Part shown: positions 16,886-29,202 of the stretch, one piece after another
Numbering within the stretch: position 1 is the stretch's first letter
Layout: the number at the start of each line of letters is the position of its first letter
DNA from: Nocardia vulneris
GTDB lineage: Bacteria; Actinomycetota; Actinomycetes; Mycobacteriales; Mycobacteriaceae
Direction: 5' to 3'
Assembly: GCF_001613425.1 (NCBI RefSeq)
Contig: NZ_BDCI01000031.1
Coordinates: forward strand, 1 to 64,000
DNA length: 64,000 nucleotides
Program-made: the position numbers and the translations under genes
Notes under the pieces: model-generated
The model's input: only the letters and a program-made list of their open reading frames with translations
Database searches by the model: none
What the model was told of the DNA's origin: nothing

Positions 16886-17265
16886 CGCACCCCTCCTGCG
16901 CTTCCGCACCCACTGCACCACCCCACAGCCCGTGCGAAAACACAGAACCCGTGCGCGAACCCACAACCAACGCGCCCGACCGCGGCGACGACACCACTCC
17001 CCCTCGCCAACAGCGAGAACAACCCAAGCGACAGATAGGTACACCGCAGAGAATCCCGCACCCGTTCTGCGCTCCCGCACCCACTGCACCACCCCACAGC
17101 CCGTGCGAAAACACAGAACCCGTGCGCGAACCCACAACCAACGCGCCCAACCGCGGCGACGACACCACTCCGCACCCCTTCTGCGCTCCCGCACGCACTG
17201 CACCACGCCACAGCGGGTGCGAAGACGCAGAATCCGTGCGGGAACGGACAGTGGGTGCGACGAGC
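16886..17265. repeat. Three-copy large repeat block between priA and metK
   Basis: A unit beginning near CTGCGCTCCCGCACCCACTG appears at about 16895, 17066 and 17186. The first two copies are almost identical for about 100 bases (through ACCCACAACCAACGCGCCC and GGCGACGACACCACTCC). The first has an extra 60-bp insert, and the third is partial and diverged. Within each copy CGCACCC/GTGCGGG elements form dyads, so the transcript could fold strongly. No protein-coding signal is evident. Confidence 0.75.
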
Positions 17266-17378
17266 GGCGGGCTCACTCGCGCCGACGGCGCCAGTGAGCC
17301 CGCTCGGCGAACGGGAGGGTCGGTCCGCGCGAAGTTCAACCGCGGGAGGTGGAACGGCGCCCGGACCGACGTGTCCAT

Positions 17379-18590
17379 TTACAGGCCGACGGCTGCGCGC
17401 AGTTTGTCGGCGCGGTCGGTGTGCTCCCAGGGCAGGTCGACGTCGGTGCGGCCGAAGTGGCCGTACGCGGCGGTCGGTGCGTAGATGGGGCGCAGCAGGT
17501 CGAGGTCGCGGATGATGGCGCCGGGGCGCAGGTCGAAAACCTCTTTGATCGCGGTGGCGATGCGTTCCGGGTCGACCTTTTCGGTGCCGAAGGTTTCCAC
17601 GAACAGGCCGACGGGCGCGGACTTGCCGATGGCGTAGGCCACCTGGACCTCGACCCGCTCGGACAGACCGGCCGCGACGACGTTCTTGGCGACCCAGCGC
17701 ATGGCGTATGCGGCGGAACGGTCCACCTTCGACGGGTCCTTGCCGGAGAACGCGCCACCGCCGTGGCGGGCCATGCCGCCGTAGGTGTCGACGATGATCT
17801 TGCGACCGGTCAGGCCCGCGTCGCCCATCGGGCCGCCGAGCACGAACTTGCCGGTCGGGTTGACCAGCAGGCGGATCTCGGAGGTGTCCAAGCTGGGTAG
17901 TTCGAGGTCGGCCAGCACCGCGTCGACGACCTTCTCCCGGATGTCGGGCGCGAGCAGGTTGTCCAGGTCGATATCGGCGGCGTGCTGGGTGGAGATGACC
18001 ACGGTGTCCAGCCGGACCGGACGATCACCGTCGTATTCGATGGTGACCTGGGTCTTGCCGTCGGGCCGCAGGTAGGGCAGCACGCCGGACTTGCGTACCT
18101 CGGTCAGCTTGCGCGACAGGCGATGCGCGAGCGCGATGGGCAGCGGCATGAGTTCGGGGGTGTCGCTGGTCGCGTAACCGAACATCAGGCCCTGGTCGCC
18201 CGCGCCCTGCTTCTCGATCTCGTCGTCGGAGCCGCCGACCCGCGCCTCGTGCGAAGTGTCCACGCCCTGCGCGATATCCGGCGATTGCGCGCCGATCGCG
18301 ATATTGACGCCGCAGGAATTGCCATCGAATCCCTTTGCCGAGGAGTCGTATCCGATTTCGAGCACCTTTTCCCGGACGATGCGGGGAATATCGGCGTAGG
18401 CGGACGTGGTGACCTCACCCGCGACGTGGACCTGGCCGGTCGTCACGAGGGTTTCCACCGCGACCCGGCTGCGCGGGTCCGCCCCGATCAACGCGTCGAG
18501 GATGGAATCGCTGATAGCGTCACAGATCTTGTCCGGGTGACCTTCGGTCACGGACTCACTGGTGAATAGCCGGCTGCCGGACGTGCGCAC
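17379..18590 (-). CDS. metK: S-adenosylmethionine synthetase
   Basis: Makes SAM from methionine and ATP; 403 residues, normal length. Signatures present are TEGHPDKICDAISDSILDA, the GAGDQGLMFGYA hexapeptide region and the P-loop-like GGGAFSGKDPSKVDRSAAY. I chose the GTG at 18590, preceded by an AGGGAAG site, because it gives VRTSGSRLFTSESVTEG. The next gene upstream, coaBC, is on the same strand about 210 bases away. I found no SAM riboswitch-like structure in the short leader. Confidence 0.97.
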   Translation of the reverse strand: MRTSGSRLFTSESVTEGHPDKICDAISDSILDALIGADPRSRVAVETLVTTGQVHVAGEVTTSAYADIPRIVREKVLEIGYDSSAKGFDGNSCGVNIAIGAQSPDIAQGVDTSHEARVGGSDDEIEKQGAGDQGLMFGYATSDTPELMPLPIALAHRLSRKLTEVRKSGVLPYLRPDGKTQVTIEYDGDRPVRLDTVVISTQHAADIDLDNLLAPDIREKVVDAVLADLELPSLDTSEIRLLVNPTGKFVLGGPMGDAGLTGRKIIVDTYGGMARHGGGAFSGKDPSKVDRSAAYAMRWVAKNVVAAGLSERVEVQVAYAIGKSAPVGLFVETFGTEKVDPERIATAIKEVFDLRPGAIIRDLDLLRPIYAPTAAYGHFGRTDVDLPWEHTDRADKLRAAVGL

Positions 18591-18802
18591 AGTTCTTCCC
18601 TCTCCCTCACGGGTCATTCGTACGATTTGCGACAGTAACGCGATGCCGTCGCCGCGCAAACCCTTCGTTCCAGACTATGGCAAACCACTGACGCGCTGGA
18701 CTCGGCGAGAGCTGGCTCTCCCCCAGCGGGATCGATCGTTCACCCTGACGTCACTCGGTTGATGATAGTTCCTGGGGCATTATCCCAGTCGCACAATGAG
18801 TT

Positions 18803-20029
18803 TCAGCGCAACAGCGGCCCGAGCGCGTCGAGCACCCGGCTGGCGAGCAGCGCTTTCGACCCGTGGTCGAGCGACTGTTCGGTACCGTCCGCACCGAGCA
18901 ACCAGCCGTTGTTGGTGTCGACCTCGAACGCCTTGCCCTCGCCGACCGCGTTGACCACCAGCAAATCGCATCCCTTGCGGGCCAGCTTGGCCCGCGCGTA
19001 GGTGAGCACGTCGCCGTGTTCGTCACCGGTCTCGGCGGCGAATCCGACGATCGCGGTGCCGGGCAGCTGCCCGTCCCGCCGGGCCTGCACCAGGCCGGCG
19101 AGGATATCGGTGGTCTTGGTCAACGCGATGACGTCGGGTTCGCCGGCGCCCTTCTTGATCTTGGCCGCGGCCACGTCGGTGGGCCGGAAATCGGCCACCG
19201 CCGCCGCCATGATCACCGCGTCGGCGCCGACCGCGTGCTTGTCCACCGCGGTCTTCAACTGCTCGGCGGTGGTGATGTGCACCAGGTCGACGGCCGCGGG
19301 TGCGGCCATCTCGATCGTGTTGCCCGCGATCAGCGTGACGTGCGCGCCGCGCTGTGCCGCGACCCGGGCGAGGGCGTAGCCCTGCTTGCCCGAGCTGCGG
19401 TTGCCGAGGAAACGCACCGGATCCAGCGGTTCCCTGGTGCCGCCCGCGGTGATCACCACGCGGCGGCCCTCGAGGTCACGCGGAATGGCGTCGGCGCGTT
19501 CCAGCAGCAGGGTGGCCAGCCCGAAGATCTCCTCGGGCTCGGGCAGCCGTCCCGGGCCGGTGTCGGTGCCGGTGAGCCGGCCCGACGCGGGCTCCATGAC
19601 GATCGCACCGTGGGCGCGCAGCGTCGCGACGTTGGCGACGGTCGCCGGATGCTCCCACATCTCGGTGTGCATCGCGGGCGCGAACACGATCGGACATCGG
19701 GCCGTCAGCAGGGTCGCGGTGAGCAGGTCGTCGGCGCGGCCCTGGGCCGCGCGCGCCATCAGGTCGGCGGTCGCCGGGGCGATGACCACGAGGTCCGCCT
19801 CCTGGCCCAGCCGGACATGCGGCACCTCGGGCACGTCGGTGAACACATCGGTGTGCACCGGGCTCCCGGACAACGCCTCGAAGGTGGCCTTACCGACGAA
19901 CTGCAACGCCGACTCGGTGGGGATCACCCGAACCCGGTGTCCGGTCTCGGTGAACCGCCGGACCAGCGAGCAGGCTTTGTAGGCGGCGATGCCGCCGCCG
20001 ACGCCGACGACGATCCGTGTGGTGCTCAC
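18803..20029 (-). CDS. coaBC: Bifunctional phosphopantothenoylcysteine synthetase/decarboxylase
   Basis: Two consecutive steps of coenzyme A synthesis. The N-terminal CoaC flavoprotein half (about residues 1-185) has GVGGGIAAYKA, the catalytic His region and PAMHTEMW, the form of the PXMNXXMW motif seen in mycobacteria. The C-terminal CoaB half has TAGGTREPLDPVRFLGNRSSGKQG (split here over two elements), MAAAVADFRP and the KIKK loop. It is 408 residues. The GTG at 20029 has GGAGG five bases upstream. rpoZ lies 82 bases upstream on the same strand, as in mycobacteria. Confidence 0.95.
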   Translation of the reverse strand: MSTTRIVVGVGGGIAAYKACSLVRRFTETGHRVRVIPTESALQFVGKATFEALSGSPVHTDVFTDVPEVPHVRLGQEADLVVIAPATADLMARAAQGRADDLLTATLLTARCPIVFAPAMHTEMWEHPATVANVATLRAHGAIVMEPASGRLTGTDTGPGRLPEPEEIFGLATLLLERADAIPRDLEGRRVVITAGGTREPLDPVRFLGNRSSGKQGYALARVAAQRGAHVTLIAGNTIEMAAPAAVDLVHITTAEQLKTAVDKHAVGADAVIMAAAVADFRPTDVAAAKIKKGAGEPDVIALTKTTDILAGLVQARRDGQLPGTAIVGFAAETGDEHGDVLTYARAKLARKGCDLLVVNAVGEGKAFEVDTNNGWLLGADGTEQSLDHGSKALLASRVLDALGPLLR

Positions 20030-20111
20030 TGTGCCTCCGGCTGCTGGTTCATCCCCGCGCCGCGGGGAATTCGGTACCGCGGCGTCCATCGGACGACGCG
20101 CACACTCGGGC

Positions 20112-20393
20112 CTACTCGCCTTCGGAGTGCTCGAGCAGGTCGGAGTGGATCTCGCGCATGGCAACCGAGAGCGGCTTCTCCTGCAGGCCGGGCTCGACCA
20201 GCGGGCCGACGTATTCGAGGATGCCGTCGCCGAGCTGGTTGTAGTAGTCGTTGATCTGGCGGGCCCGCTTGGCCGCGTAGATGACCAGGGCGTACTTGGA
20301 CGAAGTGCGCTCCAGCAGCTCATCGATCGGGGGGTTGGTGAGGCCGATCGGGGTGTCGTATGCGGGAACGGTCTTGAGGTCCGTACTGCTCAC
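20112..20393 (-). CDS. rpoZ: RNA polymerase omega subunit
   Basis: A 93-residue omega subunit that assists RNA polymerase assembly. Family-typical segments are TPIGLTNPPIDELLERTSSKYALV, YAAKRARQINDYYNQL and EYVGPLVEPGLQEKPLS. I chose the GTG at 20393, with AGGAG about eight bases upstream. It sits between gmk and coaBC in the conserved order. Confidence 0.95.
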   Translation of the reverse strand: MSSTDLKTVPAYDTPIGLTNPPIDELLERTSSKYALVIYAAKRARQINDYYNQLGDGILEYVGPLVEPGLQEKPLSVAMREIHSDLLEHSEGE

Positions 20394-20487
20394 TAGGAGG
20401 GCTCCTGCGCGTTGGAGGTGGTGGCCGGGCGAGGCCCGGCCGGGCTGGTGAACCCGAGCGTGCCGGACCGGCCGCAGCCGGTCGGGG

Positions 20488-21072
20488 TCACGAACTCGAA
20501 TTTGTGCTAACGAACAACGATACCAACTGCTCACAGGCGCTGGTCACCTCGTCGTTCACTATGACGATGTCGAACTCGTCACAGGCCGCCAGTTCGGTCC
20601 TGGCGGTTTCCAACCTGCGGGCGATCACCTCGGGCGATTCGGTGCCGCGTGCGGTGAGCCGGGAGACCAGCTCGTCCCAGCTCGGCGGCGCGAGAAACGC
20701 CAGGGTCGCCTCCGGTATCGCTTTGCGTACCGACCGCGCGCCCTCCAGGTCCACTTCGACCAACACCGGTAGGCCGTCCGCGAGGGCCGCCCGTACCGGC
20801 GCTGCCGGGGTGCCCGAACGCTGCAAGCCACCGTGAATATCCGCCCACTCGAGCAGTTCACCCGCCTCGATCATGGCGTCGAACTCTTCCCGGGACACGA
20901 ACCGATAGTCGAGACCGTCGACCTCCCCGGGCCGCGGAGCCCGGGTCGTTGCCGACACACTGAAGATCAGGTGCGGCAGTCGCTCGCGGACGCAGCGGAC
21001 CACGGTGGACTTGCCAACGGCCGAGGGGCCGACCAGTACAACCAGCCGACCCTTCCGCGTGTGTTCGACCAC
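20488..21072 (-). CDS. gmk: Guanylate kinase
   Basis: Phosphorylates GMP to GDP; 194 residues. It has P-loop GPSAVGKSTVV, the GMP-binding SVSATTRAPRPGEVDGLDYRF, GELLEWADIHGG and the lid/C-terminal helices. The GTG at 21072 lies eight bases after the mihF stop, so the pair is co-transcribed. No in-frame stop separates the start from mihF, so a slightly longer N-terminus is possible but not needed. Confidence 0.95.
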   Translation of the reverse strand: MVEHTRKGRLVVLVGPSAVGKSTVVRCVRERLPHLIFSVSATTRAPRPGEVDGLDYRFVSREEFDAMIEAGELLEWADIHGGLQRSGTPAAPVRAALADGLPVLVEVDLEGARSVRKAIPEATLAFLAPPSWDELVSRLTARGTESPEVIARRLETARTELAACDEFDIVIVNDEVTSACEQLVSLFVSTNSSS

Positions 21073-21080
21073 CCTCGTTA

Positions 21081-21401
21081 TCAGGCGTCGAAGTCGAACC
21101 GGGCCAGCAGCGCCTTGCGCTGCCGATCGCCCAGTCCGCGCAGACGCCGGGTGGGGGCGATCTCCAGTTCACTCATGATTTCCGCCGCCTTGACCTTGCC
21201 CACCTTCGGCAGGGCCTCGAGCAGCGCAGACACCTTCATCTTGCCGAGAATCTCATCGGACTCGGCATCGGTGAGGACCTGCTTCAGGTTGGTGCCGCCT
21301 CGCTTCAGGCGCTCCTTGAGCTCCGCCCGAGCGCGGCGAGCGGCAGCCGCCTTCTCCAAAGCAGCGGCGCGCTGCTCGTCAGTCAGCTGGGGAAGGGCCA
21401 C
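21081..21401 (-). CDS. mihF: Mycobacterial-type integration host factor
   Basis: A nucleoid-associated DNA-binding protein of the actinobacterial mIHF/sIHF family, not related to enterobacterial IHF; 106 residues. It is helix-rich with the conserved ALPQLTDEQRAAALEKA start and a helix-two-turns-helix core (KVSALLEALPKVGKVKA, then APTRRLRGLGDRQRKALL). GGAGG stands four bases before the GTG. It heads mihF-gmk(-rpoZ-coaBC), conserved with M. tuberculosis Rv1388-Rv1391. Confidence 0.95.
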   Translation of the reverse strand: MALPQLTDEQRAAALEKAAAARRARAELKERLKRGGTNLKQVLTDAESDEILGKMKVSALLEALPKVGKVKAAEIMSELEIAPTRRLRGLGDRQRKALLARFDFDA

Positions 21402-21972
21402 GGTTCCTCCGTCTCATCGTTCATTGCATCAACTCCTGCCGGTAACCCGGCAGTCTCAGCGACCGTACCCACGGCATCCGCAGATTGCGAACCCACCCCC
21501 CAGGTCAGCGCATGATTCCGGATGCCGTAGACGCGAGAGCGATGCGAATCGCAAGGGCCCTCTGCCGCTGCGCAGATCGTACCGCCGAAATCGCGAAATG
21601 CCCCTTCAGCAGGGAGTTTTCACATCCGACACACGTTAGCCAGCAGGTTGCGGTGACGTGACATGCGACGCTGGCAAACCCGGACGAGTCCGACCAGGAA
21701 CTTTCTCGGAATTTTCCGCGTGTCGTGCTGTCTTTCAGCGTGTCGCGCGCCACAGTCCAGTCAAATGACCGGTTGGGCGCCGCCGCGGCAGTGCGCCGGA
21801 CCAAGCCGCGCACCGCGCGCTGACGCCATTCTGCGCGGTTGAAGGCTTGATCGGGCCGGATAGACCGATCCTGGGGAAAATCCGCCTGGCGGGGCGTACA
21901 GGCCCCGCTACGGGCCACATGCACGCGTGCACATGACCGCACCCGAGCAGCGCACTTCCGGCCGCAAACGCA
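21402..21972. other. Intergenic region upstream of mihF
   Basis: About 570 bases between mihF and the pyrF terminator. I see no supportable gene. It contains the perfect 12-bp palindrome TGCACGCGTGCA at 21920-21931 and lower GC around 21600-21730, which fits a promoter region for mihF. In M. tuberculosis this position holds a PE/PPE pair, and nothing similar remains here. Confidence 0.5.
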
Positions 21973-22002
21973 CCGAGACCGGCGCTGGTGCGCCGGTCTC
22001 GG
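21973..22002 (-). terminator. 13-bp hairpin after pyrF
   Basis: CCGAGACCGGCGC (21973-21985) and GCGCCGGTCTCGG (21990-22002) are perfect reverse complements with a TGGT loop. The hairpin begins 12 bases after the pyrF stop and ends the long pyrR-to-pyrF operon. On the minus strand the bases that follow are only weakly T-rich, so this is an actinobacterial-type hairpin terminator without a strong U-tract. Confidence 0.7.
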
Positions 22003-22014
22003 AGTTCGTTTCAT

Positions 22015-22839
22015 TTATTTCTGGAGAAACGCGAACGCTTCCTGGAATCGGGCCAGCCCCGCCTGTAGCGCGGACACGTCCGGTCCGTCGCGCAGCACCT
22101 CGCGCGACACCGCGGGCACGGCCGCCCGGAACATGGCCTCGGGGACCAGCTCACGGATGGTTTCCGGCCCGCCGCCCTGGGCGCCGACGCCCGGCATCAG
22201 GATCGGTCCGTTGAGCGCCGACAGGTCCGGGGCGTCGGTCAGGGTCGCGCCGATCACGACGCCGACCGAGCCGAAACCCGCACCCACGTTGCGCGCGGCG
22301 GCCTCGTCGACCATCAGCTGCGCGACCGTGCGACCCGCCCCCGTGTCGACCCGTTGCACCTGCGCCCCTTCGGGATTCGAGGTGGCAGCGAGCACGAACA
22401 CCCCGCGGTGCTCGGCCGCGGCGAGGTCCAGAGCCGGTGCGAGCGAACCGAATCCGAGGTACGGCGACACCGTCACCGCATCCGAACCCAGCGGGCCCGC
22501 ACCCAGCCAGGCCTGCGCGTACGCGTCCATGGTGGAGCCGATGTCGCCGCGCTTGGCGTCGGCGAGCACCAGCGTGCCGGAGGCCCGCAACACCTCGATG
22601 GTGCGCTCCAGCACCGCGATTCCGGCCGAACCGTAGGTTTCGAAGAACGCCACCTGCGGCTTGACCATCGCGACCCGGCCGTCGAAGGCCTCGACGCAGA
22701 TCTCCGCGAACTGCTCCAGCCCGTCCGCGTCGACGCTCAACCCCCAGGACGCCAAGAGTCCCGGATGCGGGTCGATGCCGACGCACACCGGCCCGAAATG
22801 CGCCATGGCGTGCTGCAATCGGTCACCGAAGGTCTTCAT
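22015..22839 (-). CDS. pyrF: Orotidine 5'-phosphate decarboxylase
   Basis: Last step of UMP synthesis, OMP to UMP. It is the long actinobacterial/type 2 form (274 residues). The catalytic Asp-Lys-Asp motif is seen in LADAKRGDIGSTMDAY, with MVKPQVAFFE earlier and the phosphate-binding MPGVGAQGGGPETI late in the barrel. The ATG has AAGGAGG upstream. It follows carB by 45 bases as the last gene of the operon. Confidence 0.96.
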   Translation of the reverse strand: MKTFGDRLQHAMAHFGPVCVGIDPHPGLLASWGLSVDADGLEQFAEICVEAFDGRVAMVKPQVAFFETYGSAGIAVLERTIEVLRASGTLVLADAKRGDIGSTMDAYAQAWLGAGPLGSDAVTVSPYLGFGSLAPALDLAAAEHRGVFVLAATSNPEGAQVQRVDTGAGRTVAQLMVDEAAARNVGAGFGSVGVVIGATLTDAPDLSALNGPILMPGVGAQGGGPETIRELVPEAMFRAAVPAVSREVLRDGPDVSALQAGLARFQEAFAFLQK

Positions 22840-22884
22840 CGCGCCGGCCTCCTTCCGTGTCCTGCGGCGCGTCCACCGTCGCGA

Positions 22885-26210
<3,326 letters not shown>

Positions 26211-26211
<1 letters not shown>

Positions 26212-27350
26212 CAGATTCCCTTCCGCTGCGCGGCCGGGCCGCCTGCCATGAGACCGGCGAACCGGTCGAAGAGGTACGCGGCGTCGTGCGGGCCCGCGGC
26301 GGCCTCCGGGTGGTACTGCACCGAGAACGCGCGGCCGTCGACCAGCCGGACGCCCTCGACGGTGCCGTCGTTGGCGCAGACGTGGCTCACCTCGGCCTTG
26401 CCGAACGGGGTGTCGAACTGTTCGCCCTGCTCGCCCTCCAGCGCGAACCCGTGGTTCTGCGCGGTGATCGAGATGCGCCCGGTCTCGTGCTCGACGACCG
26501 GGATGTTGATGCCGCGGTGGCCGAACTTCATCTTGTAGGTGTCGCGGCCCAGCGCCCGGCCCAGGATCTGGTTGCCGAAGCAGATGCCGAACAGCGGCAG
26601 CCCGCGCTCCAGCACGCCCTGGGTCAGCGCGACCGCGCCGTCCTGGGTGGCCGGGTCGCCGGGACCGTTGGACAGGAACACCCCGTCCGGGTTCAGGTCC
26701 AGGATCTGCTCGAGCGGCGCGTTCGAGGGCACCACGTGCACCCGCATGCCGCGCTCGGCGAACATGCGCGGGGTGTTGGTCTTGATGCCGAGGTCGACCG
26801 CGACCACGGTGAAGCGCCGTTCGCCGGTCGGCTCGATGGTGTACACCGCGTCGGTGCTCACCTCCTCGGCCAGATCGGCGCCGAGCATCGACGGCTGACC
26901 GGTGACCCGGGCCAGCAGTTCGTCGGCGTCCGCGAGCGCAGGCCCGGAGAAGATGCCCGCCTTCATCGAGCCGCGGGTGCGCAGGTGCCGCACGAGCGCG
27001 CGGGTGTCGACCCCGGCGATGCCGACGATGTCCTGACGCTGCATCGCCTCGGGCAGCGTGGTGGTGGCGCGCCAGTTGGACGCGCGCCGCGCGGGATCAC
27101 GCACCACATAGCCGGCGACCCAGATCTTGCCGGACTCGTCGTCCTCGTCGTTCCAGCCGGTGTTGCCGATCTGCGGCGCGGCGGCGACCACGATCTGGCG
27201 GTGATAGCTGGGGTCGGTGAGGGTCTCCTGGTAGCCGGTCATCGCGGTGCAGAACACCGCCTCGCCGAGTGTCTCGCCCACGGCGCCGTAGGCCGAACCG
27301 CGGAACACCCGGCCGTCCTCCAGCACCAGAGCAGCTGCTTGCTGTGTCAT
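26211..27350 (-). CDS. carA: Carbamoyl phosphate synthase small subunit
   Basis: The glutamine amidotransferase subunit, which supplies ammonia to CarB; 379 residues. It has a CPSase small-chain N-terminal domain (GYQETLTDPSYHRQI) and a class I GATase domain with nucleophile LFGICFGNQILG and the His-Glu pair in VQYHPEA. The ATG at 27350 overlaps the preceding stop as ATGA, and its own stop overlaps carB. Confidence 0.97.
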
Positions 27351-27868
27351 CCCTCGTCGTCTCCCGTCGTCGTGCTGGTCTGTTCGCTCGGCAGGCCCCG
27401 CGTCCAAGCCGGGTACACCGACTTGTCGTCACCCCGGAAACCGGTATCGATCTCGGTCCCAGTGGGCAGCTGCCAGCGAATCACCAGCACACCATCCTGT
27501 GTCATTACTTTCCCCGCGTGCCCGCGCTCGGTGCGCACCGCGGTGACAGACTCCTGCGGAATCCAGATCACCGTCGCGCCGTCGCGCTCGAGTAGAATCC
27601 CCCGTTCGAACCGGGTCAGCTCCGCGGTGGCGCGAAAACCCAGGTCGCCCACCGTGATCCGGTCCTGCCAGCTCGGCGCGATGGTGCTGCCGAGGTAGAG
27701 GCCGGTGGTCGGCTCCAGCACCTGCGCGCCGAGATCGGCGGGCACGGTGGGCAGTTCGCCGATCCGGTCCGTCTGCCGCGCCGCCCGGTTCTGCCAGCCT
27801 CGGTACATCAACCAGACGCACAAAGCGAACAGCGCGAGCAGGCCGACCACCCACAGCGTTCTTTCCAC
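27347..27868 (-). CDS. PH-like single-pass membrane protein of the pyr operon
   Basis: A 173-residue protein with one N-terminal membrane helix (LWVVGLLALFALCVWLMY) and a soluble domain that looks like a bacterial PH-like beta sandwich (GLYLGSTIAPSWQDRITVGD, LERDGATVIWIPQESVTAV). It corresponds by position and sequence type to Rv1382 of M. tuberculosis, always between pyrC and carA. Its GTG follows the pyrC TAA directly, and its stop overlaps the carA start. The function is unknown. Strict coupling suggests a role tied to the pathway or simply co-expression. Confidence 0.82.
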   Translation of the reverse strand: MERTLWVVGLLALFALCVWLMYRGWQNRAARQTDRIGELPTVPADLGAQVLEPTTGLYLGSTIAPSWQDRITVGDLGFRATAELTRFERGILLERDGATVIWIPQESVTAVRTERGHAGKVMTQDGVLVIRWQLPTGTEIDTGFRGDDKSVYPAWTRGLPSEQTSTTTGDDEG

Positions 27869-29182
27869 TTACGGACCTCCTGTGCCCTGCGGTACCGCTT
27901 TGCCCTCACGGGCGGTTACTCGTCCCCTGAGCAACGTCGTTGTCACTCGGGCCGGAAACGTCATGTCCTCGAACGGGGTGTTGTTCGAGATGCTGGCAAG
28001 TTCCTTCGCGCGCACCGTCCAGGTGGCGTCCGGGTCGATCAGCGTCAGGTTCGCGGGCTCGCCGACCTCGATCGGCCGGCCGTGCTCGTCGAGCCCGACG
28101 ATCGCGGCAGGCTGCTCGCTCATCACGCGGGCCACGCCGCGCCAGTCCAGCAGGCCGGGCTGCACCATGGTCTGCACGATGATCGACAGCGCGGTCTCCA
28201 GGCCGAGCATGCCGGGGCGGGCGGCAGCGAACTCGCAGCACTTGTCCTGTTCGGCGTGCGGGGCGTGATCGGTGGCGACACAGTCGATCACACCGTCGGC
28301 CAGGGCCTGGCGCAGCGCGGCGGCGTCGGACGCCTCGCGCAGCGGCGGGTTCACCTTGTTGACCGCGTCGTAGGTCTCCAGGCGCGAATCGTCCAGCAGC
28401 AGATGGTGCGGGGTGACCTCGGCGGTGATCGAGATCCCTTGCGCCTTGGCCCATTTCACCAGCTCGACGGTGCCCGCGGTGGAGGCGTGGCAGATGTGCA
28501 CGCGCGCACCGGCATCGCGGGCGAGCAGCGCGTCGCGCGCCACGATCGACTCCTCGGCCGCCCGCGGCCAGCCGGCCAGGCCGAGCCGGGCCGCGGTCGG
28601 GCCCTCGTGCGCGATCGCGCCGACGGTGAGCCGCGGCTCCTCCGCATGCTGGGCGATCAGCACGCCGAGCGTGTTCGCGTACTCCAGCGCGCGCCGCATG
28701 AGCAGCGGATCGTAGACGCAGTGGCCGTCGTCGGAGAACATCCGCACCGCGCCGGCACCCGCTGCCATGGTGCCCATTTCGGCGAGCTGCTTACCCGCGA
28801 GCCCGACCGTGACCGCACCCACCGGGTACACGTCGACCAGGCCGACCTCCTGCCCGCGCCGCCACACATGATCGGTGACCACCACCGAGTCGGCGACCGG
28901 GTTGGTGTTGGCCATCGCGAACACCGCGGTGTAACCGCCCAACGCGGCTGCGGCGGAACCGGATTCGATCGTCTCGGTATCCTCGCGGCCGGGTTCGCGC
29001 AGATGCGTGTGCAAGTCGACGAAACCGGGCAGCAGGATCTGGCCCGCGGCGTCGATGACCTCGGCGTCCGCACCCGCGGCCAGGTCCGTGCCGATCGCGG
29101 TGATCACGCCGTCGCGCACCAGCACGTCCACCGGCTCGCCCTCGCCGTAGACCCGCGCTCCCCTGATCAGCAATTCACTCAT
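27869..29182 (-). CDS. pyrC: Dihydroorotase
   Basis: A class I zinc dihydroorotase that cyclises carbamoyl aspartate; 437 residues. Metal-site motifs are PGFVDLHTHLREPGRE, QHAEE, ICHAST and the catalytic CVATDHAPHAEQDK. I chose the ATG at 29182 (MSELLIRGARVYGEGE, GAAGG upstream), which matches the mycobacterial N-terminus. An in-frame ATG at 29206 overlaps the pyrB stop and would add eight residues. Confidence 0.96.
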   Translation of the reverse strand: MSELLIRGARVYGEGEPVDVLVRDGVITAIGTDLAAGADAEVIDAAGQILLPGFVDLHTHLREPGREDTETIESGSAAAALGGYTAVFAMANTNPVADSVVVTDHVWRRGQEVGLVDVYPVGAVTVGLAGKQLAEMGTMAAGAGAVRMFSDDGHCVYDPLLMRRALEYANTLGVLIAQHAEEPRLTVGAIAHEGPTAARLGLAGWPRAAEESIVARDALLARDAGARVHICHASTAGTVELVKWAKAQGISITAEVTPHHLLLDDSRLETYDAVNKVNPPLREASDAAALRQALADGVIDCVATDHAPHAEQDKCCEFAAARPGMLGLETALSIIVQTMVQPGLLDWRGVARVMSEQPAAIVGLDEHGRPIEVGEPANLTLIDPDATWTVRAKELASISNNTPFEDMTFPARVTTTLLRGRVTAREGKAVPQGTGGP

Positions 29183-29202
29183 GACGCCTTCGCTGTTCGT
29201 CC

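Noticed and set aside
16392..17378. 328-codon minus-strand frame covering the priA-metK spacer
   Set aside because: It runs through the tandem repeats and into priA upstream sequence; composition is repeat-driven and no ribosome-binding site or domain is seen.
18591..18802. Possible SAM riboswitch upstream of metK
   Set aside because: I could not find the conserved SAM-II or SAM-IV cores or the paired helices in the short leader.
21505..22014. 169-codon minus-strand frame between pyrF and mihF
   Set aside because: It includes the pyrF terminator hairpin, is very basic and Cys-rich without motif, and lies in a promoter-like region.
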